This document shows, piece by piece, positions 1 through 7,604 of a DNA stretch of 9,706 bases; within the stretch, counting starts at the first letter, position 1; every line of letters starts with the position of its first letter. Source of the stretch: an uncultured Peptoniphilus sp. (GTDB taxonomy: Bacteria; Bacillota; Clostridia; Tissierellales; Peptoniphilaceae); assembly GCA_902465645.1 (NCBI GenBank), contig CABQNX010000039.1:1-9706 (forward strand), read 5' to 3'. The notes beneath the pieces are model-generated. The model was not told the origin of the DNA and did not search any database. It saw nothing but the letters and a program-made list of their open reading frames with translations. The position numbers were made by a program, and so were the translations under genes.

Positions 1-74
1 AGCATGGAATGCTGCCGGTAACAGCCCCTTATAGGGGCAAAACAAACCACCGGCTTAACCGGTGGTTATGATTT
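1..74 (+). mobile_element. Probable right end of an IS200/IS605 (TnpB-type) element
   Basis: Three perfect inverted repeats are packed into 67 bases: 1-5/9-13 (3-base loop), 24-29/33-38 (3-base loop) and 45-53/59-67 (5-base loop CTTAA). The block is GC-rich, while the adjoining sequence is very AT-rich. A run of small hairpins ending in a strong stem followed by a few AT-rich bases (ATGATT, 68-73) is the usual layout of the right end of IS200/IS605 elements. These carry subterminal palindromes rather than terminal inverted repeats. The transposase or tnpB gene would lie left of base 1 on the plus strand, converging on rpoC. The exact right boundary cannot be fixed here and probably lies around 68-75. 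The alternative is an ordinary rpoC 3' region with a terminator. The assignment rests on pattern resemblance only. Confidence 0.5.
1..74 (+). ncRNA. Possible 3' scaffold of a TnpB omega (guide) RNA
   Basis: In TnpB elements the omega RNA spans the end of tnpB and the right end of the element, and its guide is the flanking DNA just beyond that end. The serial hairpins here fit the 3' half of such a scaffold. Bases 14-19 (GCCGGT) are also perfectly complementary to 49-54 (ACCGGC). This gives a 6-bp long-range pairing that would compete with the terminal stem or take part in a rearranged fold. The 5' part is off the window, so no promoter or full structure can be seen. The call depends on the element assignment and is an inference. 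Confidence 0.4.
38..67 (-). terminator. Intrinsic terminator of the rpoBC operon
   Basis: Read on the minus strand, a perfect 9-bp stem (67-59 with 53-45) containing six G-C pairs closes a 5-base loop. It is followed by TTTGTTTTG. It begins 15 bases after the rpoC stop codon, so it is well placed to end the rpoB-rpoC transcript. The same hairpin appears to be the terminal stem of the putative mobile-element end. A second minus-strand stem (38-33/29-24) follows at once and may add to termination. Confidence 0.75.
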
Positions 75-82
75 ATAAAATT

Positions 83-3000
83 TTATTCTTCTTCAACTGT
101 TTCAAGTTCAATTTTTACATCATCACTTGTGATAACTTCAGAGTCTTCAAGGATATTGTAATCTTCCTTCAAGCTTTCGTCGATTCCAATTTGAACCTTG
201 GAATTAATACGAGCACCTGTACCTGCTGGTATAAGTTGTCCAATTATAATATTTTCCTTTAGACCTTCAAGTTTATCTTCCTTACCCTTGATTGCTGCAT
301 CTGTAAGAACTCTTGTAGTTTCTTGGAAGGATGCTGCTGATAGGAAGGATTCTGTTGCAAGGGAAGCCTTTGTGATACCAAGTAAATTAATTTGACCAAT
401 TGCTGGTTCCTTACCTGCATCAATAGCTTCTTTATTTGCTCTTTTGTAGTCAACAACATTTACAAGAGAGCCTGGAAGTAAATCAGTGTCTCCTGCATCT
501 TCTATCTTGCACTTTGATAGCATTTGTCTAACAATGATTTCAATGTGTTTGTCGTTGATGTCTACCCCTTGAAGTCTATATACTCTTTGAACTTCTTTTA
601 CAATGTATTCTTGTACACCCTTTTCACCCTTAACACGTAGTAAGTCTTGGGGATATACAGAACCTTGTGTAAGTTCATCTCCTGCTTCAACTTCATCGCC
701 TGCTTTAACCTTTAGTCTTGATCCATAGACGATATTGTAGGAGTCAACTGTTCCATCTTCAGCTGTAATAAGAACTTCTCTCTTCTTGTTAGTTTCCTTA
801 ATGTCAACTACACCAGCACGTTCTGCAATTACTGCAAGACCCTTTGGCTTTCTTGCTTCGAAAAGTTCTTCAACTCTTGGAAGACCTTGAGTGATATCGG
901 CAGCTGCCGCTACACCACCAGTGTGGAAAGTTCTCATTGTAAGCTGTGTACCTGGTTCACCAATTGATTGGGCAGCAATTACACCAACTGCTTCTCCAAT
1001 ACCAACGTGGGATCCTGTTGCAAGGTTTCTACCATAGCAGTGGGAACAAACACCGCTTTTACTCTTACAGCCAAGAATTGATCTAACCTTAACTTCTTCT
1101 ATTCCTAGAGATTCAATTAGAACTGCGTCATCATCAGAGATTGGTTCGTTAGCTCCAACTATTAGTTCTCCAGTTTCTGGATTTACAATATCTTCAAAGG
1201 AATATCTTCCTTCGATTCTATCTGCAAGAGATTCTATTAGTTCTTTTCCATCTTTGAAGGCTTTAGCTACAAGATATTCATCTGTACCGCAGTCTTCTTC
1301 AGATATAATTACTTGTTGTGAAACGTCTACTAGCCTTCTTGTCAAGTAACCAGAGTCTGCAGTTCTTAGGGCTGTATCGGCAAGACCCTTTCTAGAACCG
1401 TGGGCTGACATGTAGAATTCAAGTACTGATAGACCTTCCCTAAAGTTTGAAGTGATTGGAACTTCTATTGTCCTACCTGAAGGTGATGCCATAAGCCCAC
1501 GCATACCTGCAAGTTGTCTAATTTGGTTCTTAGAACCTCTGGCTCCAGAGTCTGCCATGATGTAGATGTTGTTTAGGGCATCAAAGCCGTCCATTACATC
1601 GTCAGTCAAGTCGTCTGTTGCCTTGTTCCAAATTTCAATTACCTTTTCATATCTTTCTTCGTCAGATATAAGACCTCTTCTAAAGGCTTTTTCATACTTA
1701 GCTACTTCTTTTTCAGCTGCTGCCAAAATTTCTGGTTTAGATTCAGGAATTTGTACGTCACCCATTGAAATTGATACTGCTCCAATAGTTGAGTAGTGAT
1801 ATCCTGTTGCCTTGATGTTGTCAAGAAGTTCAGCGGTTTTTATATTTCCATGTTTTTTATAAGTTTTTTCAATTATTTTTCCAAGAAGTTTCTTGTCTAC
1901 AACTTGGTCGATTTCAAGTGAATACTTGTCTTCATCCCTGTTAACAAATCCAAGGTCTTGCGGGATAAATTCGTTCATTAAAAATCTACCAACAGTTGAT
2001 GATACAATTTTACCCCTCTTGTCATTTTTATCTGCATATCTTCTAATAGATACCTTTGATTGAAGGTGTAAAAATCCTGATTCATAAGCGTGGAACATTT
2101 CATCATAGTTTCTGTAAATTGATCCGTCGCCCTTTAGCTTGTCTTCTCTCATAAGAGTTAGATAATATGAACCAAGAACCATATCTTGTGTAGGAGTAGT
2201 AATTGGCTTACCATCCTTAAGGGCCAAGATATTGTTAGTTGAAAGCATTAGTAGTCTTGCTTCAGCTTGTGCTTCAGTAGATAGTGGCAAATGGACAGCC
2301 ATTTGGTCACCATCAAAGTCGGCGTTGTATGCTGTACAAGAAAGTGGGTGAAGCTTAATAGCCTTACCTTCTACTAGGACAGGTTCAAAGGCTTGGATAC
2401 CAAGTCTGTGAAGTGTCGGTGCACGGTTAAGAAGAACTGGGTGGTCTTGGATAACTTCTTCAAGTACATCCCAAACTTCTTCCTTTCCTCTTTCAACCAT
2501 TCTCTTTGCAGATTTAATATTATAAGTTAGGCCACGAGAAACAAGTTCTTTCATTACGAAAGGCTTGAATAATTCTAGTGCCATATTTTTTGGAAGCCCA
2601 CATTGGTAGAATTTAAGCTCTGGTCCAACTACGATTACAGAACGACCAGAGTAGTCAACTCTCTTACCAAGTAAGTTTTGACGAAAACGACCTTGCTTAC
2701 CCTTTAACATTTCTGATAAGGATTTAAGTGGTCTATTTCCTGGTCCTGTAACAGGTCTTCCACGTCTACCGTTGTCAATAAGAGCATCTACAGATTCTTG
2801 TAGCATTCTCTTTTCATTTCTAACGATAATGTCTGGAGCATTGATGTCCATTAATTTCTTAAGTCTGTTGTTTCTATTTACAATTCTTCTGTATAAGTCG
2901 TTTAAGTCACTTGTTGCAAATCTTCCACCATCAAGTTGAACCATTGGTCTTAAATCAGGTGGTATAACAGGGATTGCATCAAGGATCATCCATTCAGGCT

Positions 3001-3670
3001 TGTTGTCTGATTGGATAAAGGCATCAATAACTTCAAGTCTTCTTGTTATTCTAATTTTCTTTTGTCCAGTTGCATCTTGGAGCTCTTCTGTAAGTTCGTC
3101 ATTTTCCCTTTGAAGGTCAACTTTTTCTAGAAGGTCCCTAATAGCTTCTGCACCCATCTTTGCAGTGAACTTGTCACCATATTCTCTCTTGAATTCCCTA
3201 TATTCAATTTCTGATAACAGTTGTTTTTCATAAAGAGTTGTTTCGCCTGGTTCAACATAAGTTACTACATAAGATGCAAAATAAAGTACCTTTTCAAGGG
3301 CCCTAGGGCTCATGTCTAAGACAAGACCCATTCTTGAAGGGATACCCTTGAAGTACCATATATGTGATACTGGAGCAGCAAGTTCAATATGACCCATTCT
3401 TTCACGACGAACCTTAGCCTTTGTGACTTCAACGCCACATTTTTCGCAGACTACTCCCTTGTATCTTACTCTTTTATATTTTCCACAGGAACATTCCCAG
3501 TCCTTAGTAGGTCCGAATATTTTTTCACAAAATAGACCTTCTTTTTCAGGCTTTAATGTCCTGTAATTTATAGTTTCCGGTTTTTTAACTTCTCCATAAG
3601 ACCAAGATCTGATCTTTTGAGGTGAAGCTAGTCCAATTTTTATTGAATGGAATAATTCATGTTCGCTCAA
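83..3670 (-). CDS. rpoC: DNA-directed RNA polymerase subunit beta'
   Basis: This is the beta' subunit of the core RNA polymerase in the cytoplasm. It forms the clamp and carries the catalytic magnesium. The protein has 1195 residues. Visible landmarks: the N-terminal zinc ribbon C60, C62, C75, C78; the active-site motif NADFDGD at 449-455 with D451, D453 and D455; the bridge-helix region around 745-785; the second zinc site C794, C868, C875, C878; and the trigger loop with R913 and H916. No SI3-type insertion follows the trigger loop, as expected for Firmicutes and unlike E. coli. Lys84, next to the zinc ribbon, is the position described as the fidaxomicin-sensitising lysine in C. difficile; E. 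coli has Gln there. The start is TTG, chosen because the family N-terminus begins just here and AAAGGAG lies 9 bases upstream. It follows rpoB by 36 bp, and its stop lies close to the terminator hairpin. The gene looks intact. Confidence 0.98.
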   Translation of the reverse strand: MSEHELFHSIKIGLASPQKIRSWSYGEVKKPETINYRTLKPEKEGLFCEKIFGPTKDWECSCGKYKRVRYKGVVCEKCGVEVTKAKVRRERMGHIELAAPVSHIWYFKGIPSRMGLVLDMSPRALEKVLYFASYVVTYVEPGETTLYEKQLLSEIEYREFKREYGDKFTAKMGAEAIRDLLEKVDLQRENDELTEELQDATGQKKIRITRRLEVIDAFIQSDNKPEWMILDAIPVIPPDLRPMVQLDGGRFATSDLNDLYRRIVNRNNRLKKLMDINAPDIIVRNEKRMLQESVDALIDNGRRGRPVTGPGNRPLKSLSEMLKGKQGRFRQNLLGKRVDYSGRSVIVVGPELKFYQCGLPKNMALELFKPFVMKELVSRGLTYNIKSAKRMVERGKEEVWDVLEEVIQDHPVLLNRAPTLHRLGIQAFEPVLVEGKAIKLHPLSCTAYNADFDGDQMAVHLPLSTEAQAEARLLMLSTNNILALKDGKPITTPTQDMVLGSYYLTLMREDKLKGDGSIYRNYDEMFHAYESGFLHLQSKVSIRRYADKNDKRGKIVSSTVGRFLMNEFIPQDLGFVNRDEDKYSLEIDQVVDKKLLGKIIEKTYKKHGNIKTAELLDNIKATGYHYSTIGAVSISMGDVQIPESKPEILAAAEKEVAKYEKAFRRGLISDEERYEKVIEIWNKATDDLTDDVMDGFDALNNIYIMADSGARGSKNQIRQLAGMRGLMASPSGRTIEVPITSNFREGLSVLEFYMSAHGSRKGLADTALRTADSGYLTRRLVDVSQQVIISEEDCGTDEYLVAKAFKDGKELIESLADRIEGRYSFEDIVNPETGELIVGANEPISDDDAVLIESLGIEEVKVRSILGCKSKSGVCSHCYGRNLATGSHVGIGEAVGVIAAQSIGEPGTQLTMRTFHTGGVAAAADITQGLPRVEELFEARKPKGLAVIAERAGVVDIKETNKKREVLITAEDGTVDSYNIVYGSRLKVKAGDEVEAGDELTQGSVYPQDLLRVKGEKGVQEYIVKEVQRVYRLQGVDINDKHIEIIVRQMLSKCKIEDAGDTDLLPGSLVNVVDYKRANKEAIDAGKEPAIGQINLLGITKASLATESFLSAASFQETTRVLTDAAIKGKEDKLEGLKENIIIGQLIPAGTGARINSKVQIGIDESLKEDYNILEDSEVITSDDVKIELETVEEE

Positions 3671-3686
3671 GGAGCACTTCTCCTTT
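3669..3686 (-). promoter_or_regulatory. rpoC ribosome site inside a start-codon hairpin
   Basis: AAAGGAG (3686-3680) lies 9 bases before the TTG start. AAGGAG (3685-3680) and CTCCTT (3674-3669) form a perfect 6-bp inverted repeat with a 5-base loop. The second arm includes the first two bases of the start codon. If it folds, the hairpin hides both the ribosome site and the start. This could tie beta' synthesis to ribosomes arriving from rpoB. The repeat is seen directly; its function is inferred. Confidence 0.6.
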
Positions 3687-3706
3687 CATATTAATTAAAA
3701 CAATAA

Positions 3707-6700
3707 TTAATCTTCAGATTCATCGGATTCATCGTCGTCTTCATACTCGCCGTCTTCATCTTCGTAGATGTGACTTTTTTCAAAAGACTCAACTTCATCA
3801 TTTGAAATTGTTCTGATTCCAATATTTGCAGTTCCAGTTTGTTCGATAAGTTCCTTTAATTCATCTTCATCTGATTTTGTATTTTTATCATCGATGTTAT
3901 CAATCTTTGTTAGTTCATCTTCGTCAACTTCAAGGTCAACTTCATTGCCCTTGTCATCAAGAACTTGAATTTCAAGAGCTAGCGCTTGAAGTTCTTTTAT
4001 TAGAACCTTAAAGGATTCAGGAACTCCTGGTTGTGGAATGTTTTCGCCCTTAACAATAGCTTCGTAAGTCTTAACACGACCAACAATATCGTCAGACTTA
4101 ACTGTAAGCATTTCTTGTAGGGTATGGCTGGCACCATATGCTTCAAGAGCCCAAACTTCCATTTCTCCAAATCTTTGTCCACCGAATTGTGCCTTACCTC
4201 CAAGAGGTTGTTGTGTAACAAGTGAGTAAGGTCCAGTAGAACGAGCGTGGATCTTTTCATCAACCAAGTGGTGAAGTTTTAACATATACATGTAACCAAC
4301 AGTTACAGGGTGGTCAAATTCTTCTCCAGTTCTACCATCTCTTAGTTGAATTTTTCCATCTCTAGAATATCCAGCTTCTTCAAGTGTGTCGAAAATATCA
4401 TTTTCATTGGCACCGTCAAATACTGGTGTTGCAACGTGCCATCCAAGTTTTTTGGCAGCAAGTCCCAAGTGAACTTCAAGTACTTGTCCAAGGTTCATAC
4501 GAGATGGAACCCCTAGTGGGTTAAGAACAATTTGGATTGGTGTTCCGTCTGGCATGTAAGGCATGTCTTCCTTAGGCATAACCCTAGAGATAACACCCTT
4601 ATTACCGTGACGACCACACATTTTGTCCCCTACTTGAATCTTTCTCTTTGTAGCAACAAAGACTCTTACCATTTCGTTGACACCTGGTTGAAGTTCGTCT
4701 CCTTCAGACCTATTAAATGTCTTAACGTCAACAACAATACCATGTTCACCATGAGGAAGTCTAAGGGAAGTATCTCTTACTTCTCTTGCCTTTTCACCAA
4801 AGATTGAACGAAGAAGTCTTTCTTCTGCAGAAAGTTCAGTTTCTCCCTTTGGAGTTACCTTACCAACTAAGATATCTCCTGGTTTTACTTCTGCACCAAT
4901 TCTTATAATACCCCTGTCGTCAAGGTCCTTTAACATGTCTTCCCCAACATTAGGTATGTCTCTTGTAATTTCTTCAGGTCCAAGTTTTGTATCTCTTGCT
5001 TCTGATTCATATTCTTCAATGTGAAGTGAAGTTAATACATCGTCAATAACAAGCTCTTGACTTACAAGCATGGCATCTTCGTAGTTATATCCTTCCCAGT
5101 TCATAAAGGCTATTAGGATATTTTTACCAAGGGCCATTTCACCTTGGTCAGTTGATGGACCATCAGCAATGATTTCTCCTGCTTCTACAAGGTCGCCTTC
5201 CTTAACAATAGGTCTTTGGTTAATTGTAGTTCCTTGGTTACCACCCATAAACTTGTGAAGTTTATATGTGTCGATTCCCTTGTCAGATTCTCTTTCCACT
5301 TCAATATGAACAGAGTCAACTTTTTTGATTTTACCCTTGTTCTTAGAAACAATTACAACACCTGAGTCCTTTGCTGCCCTGTATTCAATACCAGTTCCAA
5401 CAACAGGAGCCTCAGTCTTTAATAGAGGTACTGCTTGACGCTGCATGTTGGCACCCATTAGAGCCCTGTTGGCGTCGTCGTTTTCCAAGAAAGGAATCAT
5501 GGATGTACCTACAGCAACAATTTGTTGTGGAGAAACGTCCATGTAGTTTACGTCTTTTATGTCGAAAATATCGGCATTACCGCCATGACCTCTGGCAGCA
5601 ATCCTATCTTCAACGAATTTATTATTTTCATCAAGTCTTTCGTCAGCTTGAGCAATGATTTGTTCGTACTCAACATCGGCAGTTAGATAATCTATTTGAT
5701 CAGTTACAACTCCGTCAACAACCTTCCTATATGGTGTTTCAATAAAACCATAGTCGTTGATTCTTGCGTAAGTTGTAAGGGATGTGATAAGTCCAATGTT
5801 TGGACCTTCTGGTGTCTCAATAGGACACATTCTTCCGTAATGTGAGTTATGGACGTCACGCACTTCAAATCCAGCCCTATCTCTACTCAACCCACCAGGT
5901 CCTAGTGCAGATAACCTTCTCTTGTGAGTTAATTCTGATAGAGGATTATTTTGGTCCATAAATTGTGAAAGTTGGGAAGAACCGAAAAATTCTTTTATCG
6001 CAGCTGTCACAGGTCTAATATTTATCAGTGATTGTGGTGTTGTTGCATCAACATCTTGAACAGTCATCCTTTCACGGATAACTCTTTCCATTCTTGAAAT
6101 ACCAATCCTAAATTGGTTTTGAAGAAGTTCTCCAACAGATCTAATTCTTCTGTTTCCAAGGTGGTCGATGTCGTCAACGGATCCCACATTATTCATAAGC
6201 CCAAATTCATAATTTATACCAGCGATAATATCGTCGATTAAAATATTTTTTGGAGATAGTTCTCTATGAGCCTTTACAAGCTCTTCCTTAAACTTTTCTG
6301 TGTCTTCAGAATATTCTTCATAAAGTTCATCGAAAAGGGGTCTATATACTTTTTCTTTAAAACCAAGTTCTTCCATGTCGAAGTCTAGTTCATAGGCATC
6401 AACAAAGGAGAAGTTGTTTCCAATTACTATTGTATTTTCACTTGCATGTTCATAGTTTTCGTCAGTCTTTAGTAGAACTTGATTTACCCCAGCTGCTTCA
6501 ATCTTTTCAGCCTTTGCCCTATTTAATAGTTCGCCAGCTTCTGCCAAGATTTCCCCAGTCATTGGGTCAACTATGTCTTCAGCAGGAATATTACCTTCAA
6601 GTCTTGCAGAAATGCCAAGCTTCTTGTTGAACTTATATCTACCAACTTTTGCAAGGTCATATCTTCTGTCATCGAAGAACATATTCTCAAAAAGTGATTG

Positions 6701-7450
6701 AGCTGAATCAATAGTAGGTGGTTCACCTGGTCTCAATTTTTTATAAATTTCAAGTAAAGCTTCATTCTTATTAGTAGTAATATCTTTTTCAAGAGTTTTT
6801 AATACAGCTTCACTTTCTCCAATTACGTCCATGATCTCTTGGTTAGATTCAACACCAATAGCTCTTAATAAGACAGTAATAGGAATTTTTCTTGTCCTAT
6901 CAATTCTTACATTGATTACGCCTTGAGCATCAGTTTCAAATTCAAGCCAAGCTCCTCTATTTGGTATAAGTGTTGCCGAATAGATTTTCTTACCTGTCTT
7001 GTCTCTTTCTTCCTTATAATATGCTCCAGGACTTCTTACAAGTTGTGAAACAACTACACGCTCTGCCCCATTTATAACAAATGTGCCAGTTGGTGTCATA
7101 AGTGGAAGGTCGCCCATAAAGACTTCCTGTTCCTTTACTTCGCCAGTTTCACTGTTGATAAGTCTTACCTTTGCCTTTAATGGCGCAGAGTAATTTGTGT
7201 CTCTCTGTTTAGATTCGTCTATATCATATTTGATTTCATCAGATAAATGATAGTCCACAAATTCTAAAATTAAATTTCCAGAGTAATCCTCAATAGGAGA
7301 TACGTCATCAAAAACTTCTTTCAACCCTTCTTCAATCAACCATTTGTATGAAGAAGTCTGCACGTCAAGAAGATTTGGAAGTGACATAACTTCATCTACA
7401 CGAGAAAAACTCATTCTCTCACGTTTCCCATATTTAACAGGATGTACCAT
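3707..7450 (-). CDS. rpoB: DNA-directed RNA polymerase subunit beta
   Basis: This is the beta subunit of RNA polymerase, partner of the adjacent beta'. From the ATG at 7450 it has 1247 residues. A GTG at 7462 would add MRKL. The ATG is preferred because family members typically begin near MVHPVKYGKRERMSF, but neither start has an ideal ribosome site. Visible landmarks: the rifampicin pocket at about 488-521, with Q496, D499, H509 and S514 all in the sensitive state (E. coli Q513, D516, H526, S531); the PIETPEGPNIGLI block at about 543-555; and the active-site lysines K943 and K951 in KMCGRHGNKG. A charged, lineage-variable stretch lies near 330-400. The C-terminus carries an extra acidic tail after about residue 1165. 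It ends in an 18-residue block with 14 Asp/Glu and is probably disordered. The gene looks intact and is co-transcribed with rpoC. Confidence 0.98.
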   Translation of the reverse strand: MVHPVKYGKRERMSFSRVDEVMSLPNLLDVQTSSYKWLIEEGLKEVFDDVSPIEDYSGNLILEFVDYHLSDEIKYDIDESKQRDTNYSAPLKAKVRLINSETGEVKEQEVFMGDLPLMTPTGTFVINGAERVVVSQLVRSPGAYYKEERDKTGKKIYSATLIPNRGAWLEFETDAQGVINVRIDRTRKIPITVLLRAIGVESNQEIMDVIGESEAVLKTLEKDITTNKNEALLEIYKKLRPGEPPTIDSAQSLFENMFFDDRRYDLAKVGRYKFNKKLGISARLEGNIPAEDIVDPMTGEILAEAGELLNRAKAEKIEAAGVNQVLLKTDENYEHASENTIVIGNNFSFVDAYELDFDMEELGFKEKVYRPLFDELYEEYSEDTEKFKEELVKAHRELSPKNILIDDIIAGINYEFGLMNNVGSVDDIDHLGNRRIRSVGELLQNQFRIGISRMERVIRERMTVQDVDATTPQSLINIRPVTAAIKEFFGSSQLSQFMDQNNPLSELTHKRRLSALGPGGLSRDRAGFEVRDVHNSHYGRMCPIETPEGPNIGLITSLTTYARINDYGFIETPYRKVVDGVVTDQIDYLTADVEYEQIIAQADERLDENNKFVEDRIAARGHGGNADIFDIKDVNYMDVSPQQIVAVGTSMIPFLENDDANRALMGANMQRQAVPLLKTEAPVVGTGIEYRAAKDSGVVIVSKNKGKIKKVDSVHIEVERESDKGIDTYKLHKFMGGNQGTTINQRPIVKEGDLVEAGEIIADGPSTDQGEMALGKNILIAFMNWEGYNYEDAMLVSQELVIDDVLTSLHIEEYESEARDTKLGPEEITRDIPNVGEDMLKDLDDRGIIRIGAEVKPGDILVGKVTPKGETELSAEERLLRSIFGEKAREVRDTSLRLPHGEHGIVVDVKTFNRSEGDELQPGVNEMVRVFVATKRKIQVGDKMCGRHGNKGVISRVMPKEDMPYMPDGTPIQIVLNPLGVPSRMNLGQVLEVHLGLAAKKLGWHVATPVFDGANENDIFDTLEEAGYSRDGKIQLRDGRTGEEFDHPVTVGYMYMLKLHHLVDEKIHARSTGPYSLVTQQPLGGKAQFGGQRFGEMEVWALEAYGASHTLQEMLTVKSDDIVGRVKTYEAIVKGENIPQPGVPESFKVLIKELQALALEIQVLDDKGNEVDLEVDEDELTKIDNIDDKNTKSDEDELKELIEQTGTANIGIRTISNDEVESFEKSHIYEDEDGEYEDDDESDESED

Positions 7451-7487
7451 TAATTTTCTCACCCTAGCCTTTCAAATGAGTGTATCC

Positions 7488-7515
7488 AATTAGAGTACAA
7501 ATCACCACTCTAATT
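7488..7515 (-). promoter_or_regulatory. Stem-loop in the rpoB leader
   Basis: A perfect 9-bp inverted repeat (7488-7496 and 7507-7515) with a 10-base loop lies between the predicted transcription start (about 7527) and rpoB. No U-run follows, so it is not a terminator. One arm (GAGTG, 7510-7506) could instead pair with CACTC at 7482-7478, giving a weaker alternative fold. It may stabilise the 5' end or act in rpoBC control; that role is inferred. Confidence 0.5.
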
Positions 7516-7533
7516 ATTATTATGCAAATAGGT

Positions 7534-7562
7534 ATTTTATCATTATCGCTGACACTTTGCAA
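7534..7562 (-). promoter_or_regulatory. Sigma-A-type promoter of rpoBC
   Basis: On the minus strand, TTGCAA (7562-7557) and TAAAAT (7539-7534) are separated by exactly 17 bases. A TG one base upstream of the -10 box makes an extended -10 element. Transcription would start near 7527 and give a leader of about 75 bases. It sits directly after the terminator that closes the preceding transcript, so rpoBC appears to be an independent operon. Confidence 0.75.
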
Positions 7563-7570
7563 GGTTTTTA

Positions 7571-7601
7571 AATAAAAAAATCCTGCCAAAAGGCAGAATT
7601 C
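7571..7601 (-). terminator. Intrinsic terminator after the dsrE-like gene
   Basis: On the minus strand a 9-bp stem (7600-7592 with 7587-7579, including one G-U pair) closes a TTTT loop and runs into TTTTTTTATT. It begins within 6 bases of the dsrE-like stop codon. It separates the murJ/dsrE-like transcript from rpoBC. The plus-strand reading also has a T-rich run after the stem, but no plus-strand gene would need it. Confidence 0.85.
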
Positions 7602-7604
7602 TTT

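Noticed and set aside
75..86. Perfect 12-base AT palindrome between the terminator and the rpoC end
   Set aside because: It is made only of A and T and has no loop. Such palindromes are common by chance at this composition.
62..262. Plus-strand open frame over the end of rpoC
   Set aside because: It is antisense to confirmed rpoC codons, has no ribosome site, and reads as low-complexity Phe/Asn-rich sequence. It is a shadow frame.
3660..3689. Ten-codon ATG frame across the rpoC start
   Set aside because: It has no ribosome site of its own, since the AAAGGAG lies inside it. The rpoC TTG frame explains the region.
5904..6005. Possible rifampicin-resistance changes in RpoB
   Set aside because: All main resistance positions in the pocket (Q496, D499, H509, S514) carry the sensitive-type residue.
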